Of a stretch of 57,221 nt of DNA, positions 1 through 8,112 are shown in pieces (position 1 is the stretch's first letter; each line of letters begins with the position of its first letter). Position numbers and translations under genes: made by a program. This DNA comes from an uncultured Eubacterium sp. (GTDB lineage Bacteria; Bacillota; Clostridia; Lachnospirales; Lachnospiraceae). Location of the stretch: assembly GCA_910584065.1 (NCBI GenBank), contig CAJTZN010000022.1, positions 1 to 57,221 on the forward strand, in the 5' to 3' direction. The notes below the pieces were generated by a model. It made no database searches. It was given only the letters and a program-made list of their open reading frames with translations, and had not been told where the DNA came from.

Positions 1-1239
1 CCCACAAACTGTATCACAAAGCGCTTCCAGCACATAATCCACTTCCTCGTCCCGTAGCCGCGTATGGAGCGGGAGCGTCATCTCCTGTTCAAACATCTGG
101 CAGGCATGCGGAAAATCTTCGGCCTGATAGCCCAGGTTCCGGTAGGCGGTCAGCATCGGAAGCGGTTTATAATGCACATTCACCGCCACTCCCTTCTGCG
201 CCATCCGCTCGATCGCCCGATCGCGCTGCTGTCGCGAATACCCGTGCATCCGCATCAGATAAAGGTGTCCGCTCGACGAGCGGCGGCCGTCAAAATGCGT
301 GAGTCCCTGCAGGACGATCCCGCCCCGGCCCTCTTCTTTCAGCCGGTCATTGATACGGTGAAGCCCGGCATCGTACCGCTCGATGATCTGCCGGCGTCGT
401 TCCAGAAGATCCGGATAGCGGCGCAGCTGTACGAGCCCGAGTGCCGCCTGGATATCTGTCATATTACATTTGTAAGCGGGAAACAGGATGTCGTATTCCC
501 AGGCGCCGGCCTTTGTCTTTGCCAGCGCGTCCTTCGACTGTCCGTGCAGCGAGAGGAGCATAAACTCCTGATAGATCCCGTCCCCGTCAAAGCCGGCTGT
601 TTCCGGCACGTTCCAGACAACCGCCCCGCCTTCCGCCGTCGTCAGGTTTTTCACGGCGTGGAACGAAAAGGCGGTAAAATCTGCCAGCTGTCCGGCCGGC
701 CGCCCATCGGCGCGCGCGCCGAAACCGTGCGCGCAGTCCGCGAGAACGAGTATCCGCCCCAGCGCGTTCTGATATTTATTGTCCCCGGCCTGAAACAGGT
801 CTCTCTTTCTCTCTATGATCTCATAGATCCGTTCATAATCACACGGAATCCCCGCCACATCCACCGGCATGACTGCCTTCGTCGCCGGCGTGATCTTCCG
901 TTCCAGGCTGTCGAGATCCATCTCAAACGAACCGTTCCCCGTATCGACGAGGACCGGCCTCGCCCCCGTATGGCAGATGGCGCTCGCCGTCGCCGTGTAC
1001 GTATATGCCGTCGTGATCACTTCGTCCCCCGGCCCGATGCCAAACAACCGCAGCGTCATTTCCATGCACGCTGTCGCCGAATTCAGGCATACCGCCCGTT
1101 CGGTCCCGCACCATGCCGCGATCTGCCGCTCAAACTCCTTCGTCTTCGGTCCCGTCGTGATCCACCCGGAACGCAGCGTATCCGCCACTTCCTCAATCTC
1201 TTCCTCCGTAATATCCGGCGGTGAAAATGGAATGTTCAT
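1..1239 (-). CDS. DegT/DnrJ/EryC1/StrS (ArnB-like) PLP aminotransferase, 3' end cut by window
   Basis: PLP-dependent aminotransferase of the family that aminates keto groups of nucleotide sugars. Translating the minus strand from the ATG at 1239 gives 413 codons with no stop before the window edge. It begins MNIPFSPPDITEEEIEEV and carries the catalytic-lysine block SFHAVKNLTTAEGG that marks DegT enzymes. The last visible residues (DEEVDYVLEAL) look like the normal C-terminal helix, so only a little is missing. AGAAGGGG precedes the ATG. It lies downstream of the LCP gene beyond a hairpin, in a surface-polymer locus, so an amino-sugar precursor role is likely. Substrate unknown. A second, divergent DegT gene lies at 44566-45687. 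Confidence 0.9.
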   Translation of the reverse strand, partial: MNIPFSPPDITEEEIEEVADTLRSGWITTGPKTKEFERQIAAWCGTERAVCLNSATACMEMTLRLFGIGPGDEVITTAYTYTATASAICHTGARPVLVDTGNGSFEMDLDSLERKITPATKAVMPVDVAGIPCDYERIYEIIERKRDLFQAGDNKYQNALGRILVLADCAHGFGARADGRPAGQLADFTAFSFHAVKNLTTAEGGAVVWNVPETAGFDGDGIYQEFMLLSLHGQSKDALAKTKAGAWEYDILFPAYKCNMTDIQAALGLVQLRRYPDLLERRRQIIERYDAGLHRINDRLKEEGRGGIVLQGLTHFDGRRSSSGHLYLMRMHGYSRQQRDRAIERMAQKGVAVNVHYKPLPMLTAYRNLGYQAEDFPHACQMFEQEMTLPLHTRLRDEEVDYVLEALCDTVCG

Positions 1240-1254
1240 AACCCCTTCTCCTAT

Positions 1255-1284
1255 ACTATAACCAGAAATCTCATTTCATAACAA
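1255..1284 (-). promoter_or_regulatory. Putative sigma-A promoter for the DegT gene
   Basis: Read on the minus strand, TTGTTA (1284-1279) and TATAGT (1260-1255) are separated by 18 bases and lie just upstream of the ribosome site and ATG at 1239. The -35 match is only moderate. It would let the aminotransferase be transcribed separately from the LCP gene. Confidence 0.4.
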
Positions 1285-1320
1285 TTGCCCTGACAAAAAT
1301 GCCTAGGCAGAAATTTGCAA

Positions 1321-1357
1321 GGCGAACCATAGGTTCCTTATGAACCAAAGGTCCGCC
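1321..1357 (-). terminator. Hairpin after the LCP gene, terminator-like
   Basis: A 37-base inverted repeat starts 13 bases after the LCP stop codon. On the minus strand GGCGGACC pairs with GGTTCGCC and the inner GGTTC pairs with GAACC around a short loop. The downstream T content is poor (TTGCAAATTTCT), so termination may be incomplete or the hairpin may stabilise the 3' end. Confidence 0.5.
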
Positions 1358-1369
1358 GTGTTTCCATTT

Positions 1370-2962
1370 CTACTCTGTTTTCGTTTTCGGGCTAACAGCT
1401 GGTTTGCCGCTGGCCGTCGGTTTCGCCGAACTGGCAGCCGGTTTGCTGCTGGCTGGTTTTCCAGTACTTGATGAACCCGCACCTGACGTGTCAGAATCTG
1501 ACTTGCCAGCATCCGACTTATCGTCATCCGCATCACCCGGCATCGCCTTCAACGTCTTTTTGATCTTCTTCGTGATCTTCTCCACGGAACTGTAATCCGG
1601 CACACACACATACAGCTTACGCGACTGGTAAGCGAATGTCGTCTTCATCGCACCCGTTCCTTTGGCGTTGGCGTACTTGATCGTCCACTGCGACATATCG
1701 TCAAGCTGCATCTTACACAGCGACGTAATCTCCTTCGTCGTCATATTCGTCTGGAAATTCTTCGACACGGTCTTTAACAGCTTCGCGTAATTCGGAAGGA
1801 TATCCGCCGACATCGCCTTATTCAGTATCGCCTCGATCATATGCTGGTGATCGCGCCCGCGCTGGTTATCGCCTTCCGCGAAATGATGCCGCTCACGGCA
1901 GAACGCCAGTGCCTGTTTTCCATTTACCTTATTGTAACCTTTCTTAAAGCTCGGACCCCAGTCAGAAGTGAAGTCAAAGTCCGAATATACCTTCACACCG
2001 CCAAGCAGGTCGACGATCTTTTTCACGCTCGTAAAGTTCACGCGCACGTAGTAATCAATATCAATGTCATACAGCATCTCCAGTGTCTTGACCGAACAGT
2101 CCACGCCGTGGATGCCCGCGTGCGTCAATTTATCCGGAATGCCGTTCGATACCGAAAGCGGCACATAATAATCTCGCGGCGTCGTCGTCAGAAGGATCTC
2201 CTTCGTATTCGGGTTCACCGTCATGATCACATTAACATCACTCCGGCTCGTCGTCTCGATATCGCCGTACACGTCGATACCGCTCAGATATACGTTAAAC
2301 GGCGTTTCCGTAATGTCATCGAGTTTCTTTTCCTTCTTCTCGATCACCGTCTTCACACTGTGCGTGTTCAGCACCCTCGTATCGTCCGAAAACGTAGCAT
2401 AGTATTCTTCGATCAGATTCCTGTTTGCCTCGTTGATGATGATGACGTTTACCTCTTTGGCATAGAGGGCGTCGATCAGTGTGTCGTTATCGTCGTATTC
2501 TGTCGTTTTTACCTCCTGACCGAACACTGTCTTTAATTCCCCCAGTGCCTTATCGGTATTCTTCCTGTCGTTGACCGAGAGGATACCATAATTGTATTCC
2601 TTCGCATCGTAAATGCTCTGGGCCGGATCGTCTTTCAGCACGATGCAGGAAATCTTATCGATCTTTTCGTCATGTCCCGCCAGTTCCTCGACGGCCGAAT
2701 ACGTATTGATACAGTAATACCCGCCCCCGATGTAGAACAGGCAGATCAGTCCGCACAGGATGCGTCCCGGAATATAGCTTTTATCCGTCATCTGACTGAC
2801 AATGACATAGGCCAGCAAAAACAGGCTGACCACAACGATCGCCGCCACGTATTTTGTCGGCACAAAATCCACATAACAGGCGATTCCGATCAGCCCCGCG
2901 CTGATCAGCACCTGCAGGATCAAAAATACAATACTTATTTTCCGCTTGCGTAATGTTTCCAC
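1370..2962 (-). CDS. LytR-CpsA-Psr (LCP) family cell-wall polymer ligase with extra extracellular domain
   Basis: A 530-residue membrane protein. LCP enzymes move undecaprenyl-phosphate-linked glycopolymers onto peptidoglycan outside the cell. Three hydrophobic segments lie at about 9-32, 37-58 and 66-88. The LCP domain (about 210-440) has the family's TTTPRDYY block, the GGV(K)V block and the arginine cluster RERHHFAEGD-QRGRDHQ. Between membrane and LCP domain, residues about 105-225 form an extra alpha/beta region whose YGILSV...N.IIINEA pattern recalls a solute-binding fold. The tail after about 480 is low-complexity Ser/Lys/Pro/Ala, probably a wall-spanning spacer. The CDP-glycerol polymer genes beside it fit a wall-polymer role. 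Its own promoter is at 3059-3087. Confidence 0.9.
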   Translation of the reverse strand: METLRKRKISIVFLILQVLISAGLIGIACYVDFVPTKYVAAIVVVSLFLLAYVIVSQMTDKSYIPGRILCGLICLFYIGGGYYCINTYSAVEELAGHDEKIDKISCIVLKDDPAQSIYDAKEYNYGILSVNDRKNTDKALGELKTVFGQEVKTTEYDDNDTLIDALYAKEVNVIIINEANRNLIEEYYATFSDDTRVLNTHSVKTVIEKKEKKLDDITETPFNVYLSGIDVYGDIETTSRSDVNVIMTVNPNTKEILLTTTPRDYYVPLSVSNGIPDKLTHAGIHGVDCSVKTLEMLYDIDIDYYVRVNFTSVKKIVDLLGGVKVYSDFDFTSDWGPSFKKGYNKVNGKQALAFCRERHHFAEGDNQRGRDHQHMIEAILNKAMSADILPNYAKLLKTVSKNFQTNMTTKEITSLCKMQLDDMSQWTIKYANAKGTGAMKTTFAYQSRKLYVCVPDYSSVEKITKKIKKTLKAMPGDADDDKSDAGKSDSDTSGAGSSSTGKPASSKPAASSAKPTASGKPAVSPKTKTE

Positions 2963-3058
2963 AATAGACCTCCCTTTTTCTCTCGTTTTCCTTCTATCTT
3001 TTCGCCTCGCATCGCGCGGCGCCCTGCCACGCTGAAACTACCACACCCAATCTGTATC

Positions 3059-3087
3059 ATTATATACCATCCTTATTAAAAAATCAA
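3059..3087 (-). promoter_or_regulatory. Putative sigma-A promoter for the LCP gene
   Basis: On the minus strand TTGATT (3087-3082) and a perfect TATAAT (3064-3059) are 17 bases apart, about 100 bases before the LCP start. The -35 box lies inside the last codons of the upstream glycerophosphotransferase gene. Confidence 0.6.
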
Positions 3088-4179
3088 TTCCAAAAGCCGA
3101 CTTGTCGATTTCCCGTCGAGATACGTAAAATTTTGTTCCACAAAGCGGCTGGCACCCGTCATATCGGGATTTTTAAGACATTCGATCAGTTCATCCTCCG
3201 TGCGCGCCACCGGTCCGGATACAAATTTTTCATAATTTCGGTAAAAACTTCTTCCCTCTGACTCAAATCGTTCCAGGTCATACGCGTAAAAGATCATCGG
3301 CTTCCCGCGCAGGCAATATTCAAAAACAATGGATGAATAGTCGGTGATCAGAACATCGGCCGCGGCCAAAAGCGTCGTGACTCCGGCATAACCCGATACA
3401 TTGATTATATTATCCCATTTTCCCTCATCTAATACCATGCCGGCGCGATCCGCCACAAAAGGATGCAGCCGGATCATCAGGACCTCATCCTCACCGAGTG
3501 CCTCAGACATCCGGTCGAGATCGAGATGGATCCGGGGATGTTCTACCTCATCGTCCCGGAATGTCGGCGCATACAGGATGCACTTCTTTCCTCTGAGCGT
3601 TTCATATCCGCGCAGAAACGCCTCCCGTTTCTCCTCCAGAAAGGACGGGTTCAAAAGCAGATCCGTCCTCGGCAGCCCGAGCACATAGATCCGCTCTTCC
3701 GATATGCCGAACGCGCTGGCGTACTCTTTTTTTACCGCCTCTGAATTGACGATCAGATGCGTGATGCGCTGGTTCGCCCGGCGCTCCAGTTCGCGCAGCG
3801 AACCGGTATTCACGTCCTGCCCGAATTTTTTGATCGTACCGGTGCCGTGCCACAGCTGCACGACTTTCGTGCGCTCAGAAAAACGGATATACGCCATCGG
3901 CAAAAATTCATTGTCCAAAAAGACATATCCCGCCGTCGCCAGGTGATACGCCTTTATGATAAAAAACCGGATCGGATCGGTCACCTTATCGTCTCTCGTA
4001 AACCAGATCAGCCGTTTTCTGCGATCCATCTTCCGGATCGCATCCGCCGCGATCCCGATATTCCCCTCCGGACTGTCGTCATGCGTCGCCACGAGAAATA
4101 CCTTATTTTCATCGACGCGGCACAGCCGGAACAGCGAAAAGAAAAAAGCAAATACGTGATAACCTATTTTTTTAATCAT
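3076..4179 (-). CDS. CDP-glycerol:poly(glycerophosphate) glycerophosphotransferase family protein (TagB/TagF-like)
   Basis: A 367-residue enzyme predicted to transfer glycerol-phosphate from CDP-glycerol to a lipid-linked glycan at the inner membrane face. Family landmarks are QLWHGTGTIKKFG near residue 110, LIVNSE, YAPTFRDD, and TDYSSIVFEY near 285. It lacks the long N-terminal extension of TagF polymerases, so it may be a primase-type (TagB) or single-addition enzyme. I chose the ATG at 4179, which overlaps the tagD stop by 8 bases. A TTG at 4194 (MAIKN...) is also possible, but neither has a strong ribosome site, so translational coupling to tagD is likely. Confidence 0.88.
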   Translation of the reverse strand: MIKKIGYHVFAFFFSLFRLCRVDENKVFLVATHDDSPEGNIGIAADAIRKMDRRKRLIWFTRDDKVTDPIRFFIIKAYHLATAGYVFLDNEFLPMAYIRFSERTKVVQLWHGTGTIKKFGQDVNTGSLRELERRANQRITHLIVNSEAVKKEYASAFGISEERIYVLGLPRTDLLLNPSFLEEKREAFLRGYETLRGKKCILYAPTFRDDEVEHPRIHLDLDRMSEALGEDEVLMIRLHPFVADRAGMVLDEGKWDNIINVSGYAGVTTLLAAADVLITDYSSIVFEYCLRGKPMIFYAYDLERFESEGRSFYRNYEKFVSGPVARTEDELIECLKNPDMTGASRFVEQNFTYLDGKSTSRLLELIF

Positions 4180-4576
4180 GTTCTTTATTGCCAAGTCCTA
4201 AATCTTCTTTGATCTTTGTCGTGGAAACCCCTTCCGTTCGCGGCAGGTACACAACCTCGCAGTAATCTTTAAGAAAATCAAATTTTCCCTTCCAGTCGTC
4301 GCCCATCACGAACACATCCACGTTATTGTTTACGACGTCGTCAATCTTCTGTTCCCATGTGTACTCGGGAAGCACTTCATCTACGTATTTGATGGCCTCT
4401 AAAATAATCTTACGGTCTTCGAAGGAATAATATGCCTTCTTTCCCTTTCCCGCATTGAACTCGTCGCTGGAAACGACTACGATCAGATAGTCCCCCAGCT
4501 CCTTCGCCCGGCGCAGCAGATTGATATGCCCCACATGCAGCAGATCATACGTACCATAGGTAATTACCTTTCTCAT
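4172..4576 (-). CDS. tagD: Glycerol-3-phosphate cytidylyltransferase
   Basis: A 134-residue enzyme that makes CDP-glycerol from CTP and glycerol-3-phosphate, the donor for the next gene. It starts MRKVITYGTYDLLHVGH, with the nucleotidyltransferase HxGH motif, and ends with RTEGVSTTKI, the second family signature. The length equals that of typical TagD. The ATG at 4576 is chosen because CGGAGG lies 8 bases upstream; an upstream frame extension has no such site. It is separated from the exporter ATPase gene by two strong inverted repeats. Confidence 0.95.
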   Translation of the reverse strand: MRKVITYGTYDLLHVGHINLLRRAKELGDYLIVVVSSDEFNAGKGKKAYYSFEDRKIILEAIKYVDEVLPEYTWEQKIDDVVNNNVDVFVMGDDWKGKFDFLKDYCEVVYLPRTEGVSTTKIKEDLGLGNKEHD

Positions 4577-4606
4577 TCTCAAAACCTCCGTATATTCCCG
4601 ATTCAC

Positions 4607-4632
4607 GAAGAACGCTGCTTTCTGCGTTCTTC
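4607..4632 (-). repeat. Perfect 9-bp stem-loop between tagH-like gene and tagD
   Basis: On the transcribed minus strand GAAGAACGC and GCGTTCTTC pair perfectly around an 8-base loop, shortly before the tagD ribosome site. There is no T-run after it, so it is not a simple terminator. It follows directly on the larger palindrome at 4635-4669. Confidence 0.8.
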
Positions 4633-4634
4633 CC

Positions 4635-4669
4635 GTGTGAATAAGTTCACACTGTGAACTTATTCACAC
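4635..4669. repeat. Perfect 35-bp palindrome (17-bp arms, 1-base centre)
   Basis: The left arm GTGTGAATAAGTTCACA is exactly matched by its reverse complement after a single C. The palindrome begins at the last base of the exporter ATPase stop codon. As RNA it would be an extremely stable stem; as DNA it is a symmetric binding site. A further TTCAC follows at 4672-4676. Confidence 0.85.
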
Positions 4670-5424
4670 TATTCACGTTCCAGTCCCATCTTCTCATCGT
4701 ACAGATCCACGATCTCCTCGACGTCTCCCTGCGCCACCAGTTTCCCCTGTTCTAACAGGATCCCCTTGTTGCACATGCGCAGCACCTGGTCGGTCGAGTG
4801 GGACACAAAAAGCACGGTTACCCCCTTGTCAAACATGCTCCGGATCCTGGCCTCGCATTTTTTGCGGAAACGCTTGTCCCCGACGCTGAGCACCTCGTCG
4901 AGTATGAGTATTTCCGGCTCCACGACCGTGGCAATGGAAAAGCCGAGCCGCGCTTTCATGCCGGAAGAATAATTTTTCACCGGCACGTCGATAAACCTGC
5001 CGAGTTCGGAAAACTTCACGATATCATCGTATTTTTTCTGGATAAATTCCCTGCTGTAACCAAGCACGGCGCCGTACAGGAAAATATTTTCCGCCCCGGT
5101 GTACTGCCTGTCAAACCCGGCGCCGAGTTCCAGAAGGGGCGCGATCTTGCCGAAACACCGGACGCTTCCCTCCGTCGGTTTGAGCACCCCGGCGATCACT
5201 TTGAGCAGCGTACTCTTTCCGGCTCCATTCATTCCCATGATGCCGACGCGGTCCCCGCGCTGAATGTCAAAATTAACATCTTTTAGCGCCCAGAACTCCT
5301 GATACATCAATTCCTTTTTTATCATTTTTATGAAATATTCTTTCATATTATCCACTTTTTGCGAACTGAGATTAAATTTCATGCTCACATGATCAACCTG
5401 CAGCGCCAAAGCTTTTTTCGCCAT
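4669..5424 (-). CDS. Polysaccharide/teichoic acid ABC exporter, ATP-binding subunit (TagH/Wzt-like)
   Basis: A 251-residue ATPase that energises export of a lipid-linked polymer together with the adjoining permease. It has Walker A GMNGAGKST, signature NYSSGMKARLGFS, Walker B EILILDEV and the switch VSHS. The insertion before Walker A (DNMKEYFIKMIKKELMYQE) is typical of the TagH/RfbE class. There is no C-terminal carbohydrate-binding extension. The start is the ATG at 5424, with GGAGG 5 bases upstream; the TTG at 5436 is less likely. The gene follows the permease by 15 bases. Confidence 0.93.
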   Translation of the reverse strand: MAKKALALQVDHVSMKFNLSSQKVDNMKEYFIKMIKKELMYQEFWALKDVNFDIQRGDRVGIMGMNGAGKSTLLKVIAGVLKPTEGSVRCFGKIAPLLELGAGFDRQYTGAENIFLYGAVLGYSREFIQKKYDDIVKFSELGRFIDVPVKNYSSGMKARLGFSIATVVEPEILILDEVLSVGDKRFRKKCEARIRSMFDKGVTVLFVSHSTDQVLRMCNKGILLEQGKLVAQGDVEEIVDLYDEKMGLERE

Positions 5425-5439
5425 CGTAACCTCCAAACA

Positions 5440-6255
5440 TCATATGTTCAATATAAAGGTATCCTGTTTCCTGTAAAATACAATCATACCGATCCCCAGC
5501 GCCAGCACGCTGACGCCGAACGTATAACCCAAAAGCGGCATGTCAAATGGTTGTCCAAACAGCGCCCGCCGGAAATTCTGTATGATCCCAAAAAGCGGAT
5601 TCAGTTTGATCATCGTCTGCTTCGCGGGACTTAGACTGCTGGCAAAATAAAAAATCGCGCTGCAGTACATGATTAGCATAAGTAATACGCTCCACAAATA
5701 TTCAATATCCCTGAAAAACACACAGAGCGTAGCAAGGATCATTCCCGCGCCGACTGCCAGCAATAGCAGGTTCAGAAGCGGAACGACCGCCAAAAACATA
5801 TAGCCGTTCATCGGCGCCCCGTACGAACCTGTCGCGAGGAAAAATACCATAACACCTACAAGCACGACAAGCGAGATCAAAAAGATCGCGAAATTTGATA
5901 AAATTCCGGACAGCGGATACATATACTTCGGCACGTACACCTTTTTGATCATCCCGCTGTTGCTGCGGATCGATTTCATCGCGCTGTTTGTCGAAGATGA
6001 AAAAAACGAATACAGGAGTCTTCCTGTCAGCACATACACCGGAAACGGCACGCCGCTAAACGCCGGATCTTCCCGTCCTCCCTTTCCCAGCAGTTCTCCG
6101 AATACGACGCTGAGTACGATCATCGTGAGCAGCGGCTCGATCATCGTCCAGAGGATACCCAGATAGGATCTCCGGTATTTCAATTTAATATTTTTCTTCG
6201 CCAGTTCCCCCAGCAGATAGCGGTAACGGCTGAAGTTCTTTAACACTTGCGACAT
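5440..6255 (-). CDS. Polysaccharide/teichoic acid ABC exporter, permease (TagG/Wzm-like, ABC-2 family)
   Basis: A 271-residue inner-membrane permease with about six hydrophobic segments after a cytoplasmic start. The N-terminal block KNIKLKYRRSYLGILWTMIEPLL is diagnostic of the ABC-2 polysaccharide exporters, and the C-terminal FYRKQDTFILNI is also typical. It is first in the minus-strand operon permease-ATPase-TagD-transferase, with a good promoter at 6340-6369, which suggests synthesis and export of a glycerol-phosphate polymer are co-expressed. Confidence 0.93.
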   Translation of the reverse strand: MSQVLKNFSRYRYLLGELAKKNIKLKYRRSYLGILWTMIEPLLTMIVLSVVFGELLGKGGREDPAFSGVPFPVYVLTGRLLYSFFSSSTNSAMKSIRSNSGMIKKVYVPKYMYPLSGILSNFAIFLISLVVLVGVMVFFLATGSYGAPMNGYMFLAVVPLLNLLLLAVGAGMILATLCVFFRDIEYLWSVLLMLIMYCSAIFYFASSLSPAKQTMIKLNPLFGIIQNFRRALFGQPFDMPLLGYTFGVSVLALGIGMIVFYRKQDTFILNI

Positions 6256-6339
6256 GGCAGTCCTCCATCTGGCGTCAGGAACCAGCTTTTACACCGTTTC
6301 CATGACTTCTTTCTGTCAAACAATTTTTTCAATCATTTG

Positions 6340-6369
6340 ATTATATCACTATTACCATCCGTTCGTCAA
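6340..6369 (-). promoter_or_regulatory. Sigma-A promoter of the exporter operon
   Basis: On the minus strand TTGACG (6369-6364) and a perfect TATAAT (6345-6340) are 18 bases apart, with TGA directly before the -10 (extended -10). It drives the permease at 6255. Confidence 0.7.
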
Positions 6370-6453
6370 CAAAAAATAAATCTTCTCCCCCCTGGATCTC
6401 CTGTGAATATCTTACGAAAAAGTACGGAAAATACTGAAAGATAAAACAAATGA

Positions 6454-6481
6454 TTGACATATTCCGTGCTTGTGTTATCAT
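6454..6481 (+). promoter_or_regulatory. Sigma-A promoter of the carboxyltransferase-MBOAT operon
   Basis: A perfect TTGACA (6454-6459) and TATCAT (6476-6481) lie 16 bases apart, with TG one base before the -10. This leaves a leader of about 90 bases before the ATG at 6581. Confidence 0.65.
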
Positions 6482-6580
6482 AATAATTGTGTAATTATGG
6501 CATTTTTGCCTTTTTTATTCTATTTTTTGATACCAGGGGCTTTGGCCCCCACATCATTTTAAAAGAATGGAGAATGACCT

Positions 6581-8095
6581 ATGTATAATATGGAAAAACA
6601 ACACAAACTTGGTAAATTACATGCCCTGGAGCGGATCTGCCTGCTTTTGGACAAGGATTCCTTCCGCGAGATCGGATCAAACATCACGAATCTGGAAGAC
6701 GCCTTCAATATAAAGAAGGGACAGTTCCCGTACGACGGCGTGATTACCGGCTACGGCACGATCGGCGGGCAGAAAGTCGTGATCTACTCCGAAGACTTCA
6801 CGGTCATCGGCGGCACGCTCGGCAAACAGCACGGTTATAAAATAGCAAACGCCATCAAAATGGCGATCGAAAACCGCTGTCCGGTCATCGGCATCAACGA
6901 TTCCGGCGGCGCCCGCATCCAGGAAGGCGTCAACGCCCTCGCGGGATACGGAGAAATCTTCTATTATAATACGATGGCCTCGGGATACATTCCGCAGATT
7001 TCCATTATTGCCGGAAACTGCGCGGGCGGCGCTGTCTACAGCCCGGGTATTACCGATTTCATCTTTGTTATCGACGACATCAGCCAGATGTTCGTAACCG
7101 GGCCAAAAGTGATCAAGAGCGTGACAAATGAGGATATCACCGCAGCTTCGCTGGGAGGCGCGAATGTCCACGCACAACAAAGCGGCGTGGCTCACTTCCA
7201 CGCGCCGAACGAAAAGGACTGCTTTGAAAAAGTCCGCCGGCTGATCGCCGTCATCCCGCCGTGTTACGAAGACGGTTGTATCCATATGAAGACAAAAGGC
7301 ACGACGCCGGGCGCATACAATGAAAATATCCAGTTTGACCAGTCGATGGCCGGCATCATCCCGGAGCGGAGCAACCAGGGATATGACATCCACGACGTGA
7401 TCACAGGCATCGTCGATCCCGGCTCTTTCGTGGAAGTACAGGAAGAATTCGCGCGCAACGTCGTCGTCGGGTTTGGGCGGATCAAAGATGTGGCGATCGG
7501 CATCGTCTCCAACCAGCCGAATTTCATGGCCGGTGTTCTCGACTGTGACGCCAGCGACAAATCGGCCCGCTTCATCCGTTTCTGCGACGCGTTCAATATC
7601 CCGATCATCACGCTGACCGACGTGCCGGGCTTCCTTCCTGGCAAAGATCAGGAGTACAAAGGGATCATCCGCCACGGCGCAAAACTTTTGTACGCATATT
7701 CCGAGGCGACAACGATAAAAATAAACATTATACTGCGCAAGGCGTACGGCGGCGCATACATCGCCATGAGCAGCAAGCATCTCCGCTCCGATTTCGTCTA
7801 CGCATGGCCGAGCGCGGAGATTGCGGTAATGGGAGCAGACGGCGCGGCCGACATCCTGTACGGAAAACAGATGAAAAACATGGCTCCGGAAGAAAAAGCT
7901 GCCTTCCGTCAGGAAAAAATCGATGAATATAACGAAAGATTCATGAACCCGGGCATCGCTTCCATGCACGGCTACGTGGATGAGATCATCCGTCCGGAAG
8001 CGACAAGGGAACGGATCTACGGCGATATCATGATGCTTTCGGATAAACGCTCCCTCGACGGCATTCACAAAAAACACGGCAACATTCCTTTGTAA
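6581..8095 (+). CDS. Acyl-CoA carboxylase carboxyltransferase subunit (propionyl-CoA carboxylase beta / methylmalonyl-CoA decarboxylase alpha family)
   Basis: A 504-residue carboxyltransferase. The family moves CO2 between carboxybiotin and an acyl-CoA. Two crotonase-like halves are visible: DSGGARIQEG and GNCAGGAVYSPGITDF in the first; TDVPGFLPGKDQEYKGIIRH, RKAYGGAYIAMSSKHL and YAWPSAEIAVMGADGA in the second. GGAG precedes the ATG by 8 bases. No biotin carboxylase, biotin carrier or decarboxylase membrane subunit is nearby, so partners must be elsewhere. The MBOAT gene follows after 17 bases, an unusual pairing suggesting that the acyl-CoA handled here may feed the acyltransferase (inference). 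Substrate cannot be read from sequence. Confidence 0.9.
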   Translation: MYNMEKQHKLGKLHALERICLLLDKDSFREIGSNITNLEDAFNIKKGQFPYDGVITGYGTIGGQKVVIYSEDFTVIGGTLGKQHGYKIANAIKMAIENRCPVIGINDSGGARIQEGVNALAGYGEIFYYNTMASGYIPQISIIAGNCAGGAVYSPGITDFIFVIDDISQMFVTGPKVIKSVTNEDITAASLGGANVHAQQSGVAHFHAPNEKDCFEKVRRLIAVIPPCYEDGCIHMKTKGTTPGAYNENIQFDQSMAGIIPERSNQGYDIHDVITGIVDPGSFVEVQEEFARNVVVGFGRIKDVAIGIVSNQPNFMAGVLDCDASDKSARFIRFCDAFNIPIITLTDVPGFLPGKDQEYKGIIRHGAKLLYAYSEATTIKINIILRKAYGGAYIAMSSKHLRSDFVYAWPSAEIAVMGADGAADILYGKQMKNMAPEEKAAFRQEKIDEYNERFMNPGIASMHGYVDEIIRPEATRERIYGDIMMLSDKRSLDGIHKKHGNIPL

Positions 8096-8112
8096 AGATT
8101 GGAGAAAGTAAG

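Larger units (their letters stand above)
6256..6580. other. 325-base divergent intergenic region
   Basis: This holds the back-to-back promoters of the exporter operon and the carboxyltransferase operon. On the plus side the leader also has a short GGCA-TTTT-TGCC stem followed by six T (6499-6516) and a GGGGC-TTTG-GCCCC stem (about 6536-6549). Neither is long enough to call confidently. I see no gene. Confidence 0.6.

Noticed and set aside
64..1224. Long open frame on the plus strand over the first gene
   Set aside because: The opposite strand encodes a clear DegT aminotransferase with its PLP-lysine motif; the plus frame is Arg/Pro/His-rich with no motif or ribosome site.
6499..6516. Short GGCA-TTTT-TGCC stem with T6 as a leader attenuator
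   Set aside because: The stem is only four base pairs and no competing structure or leader peptide is visible.
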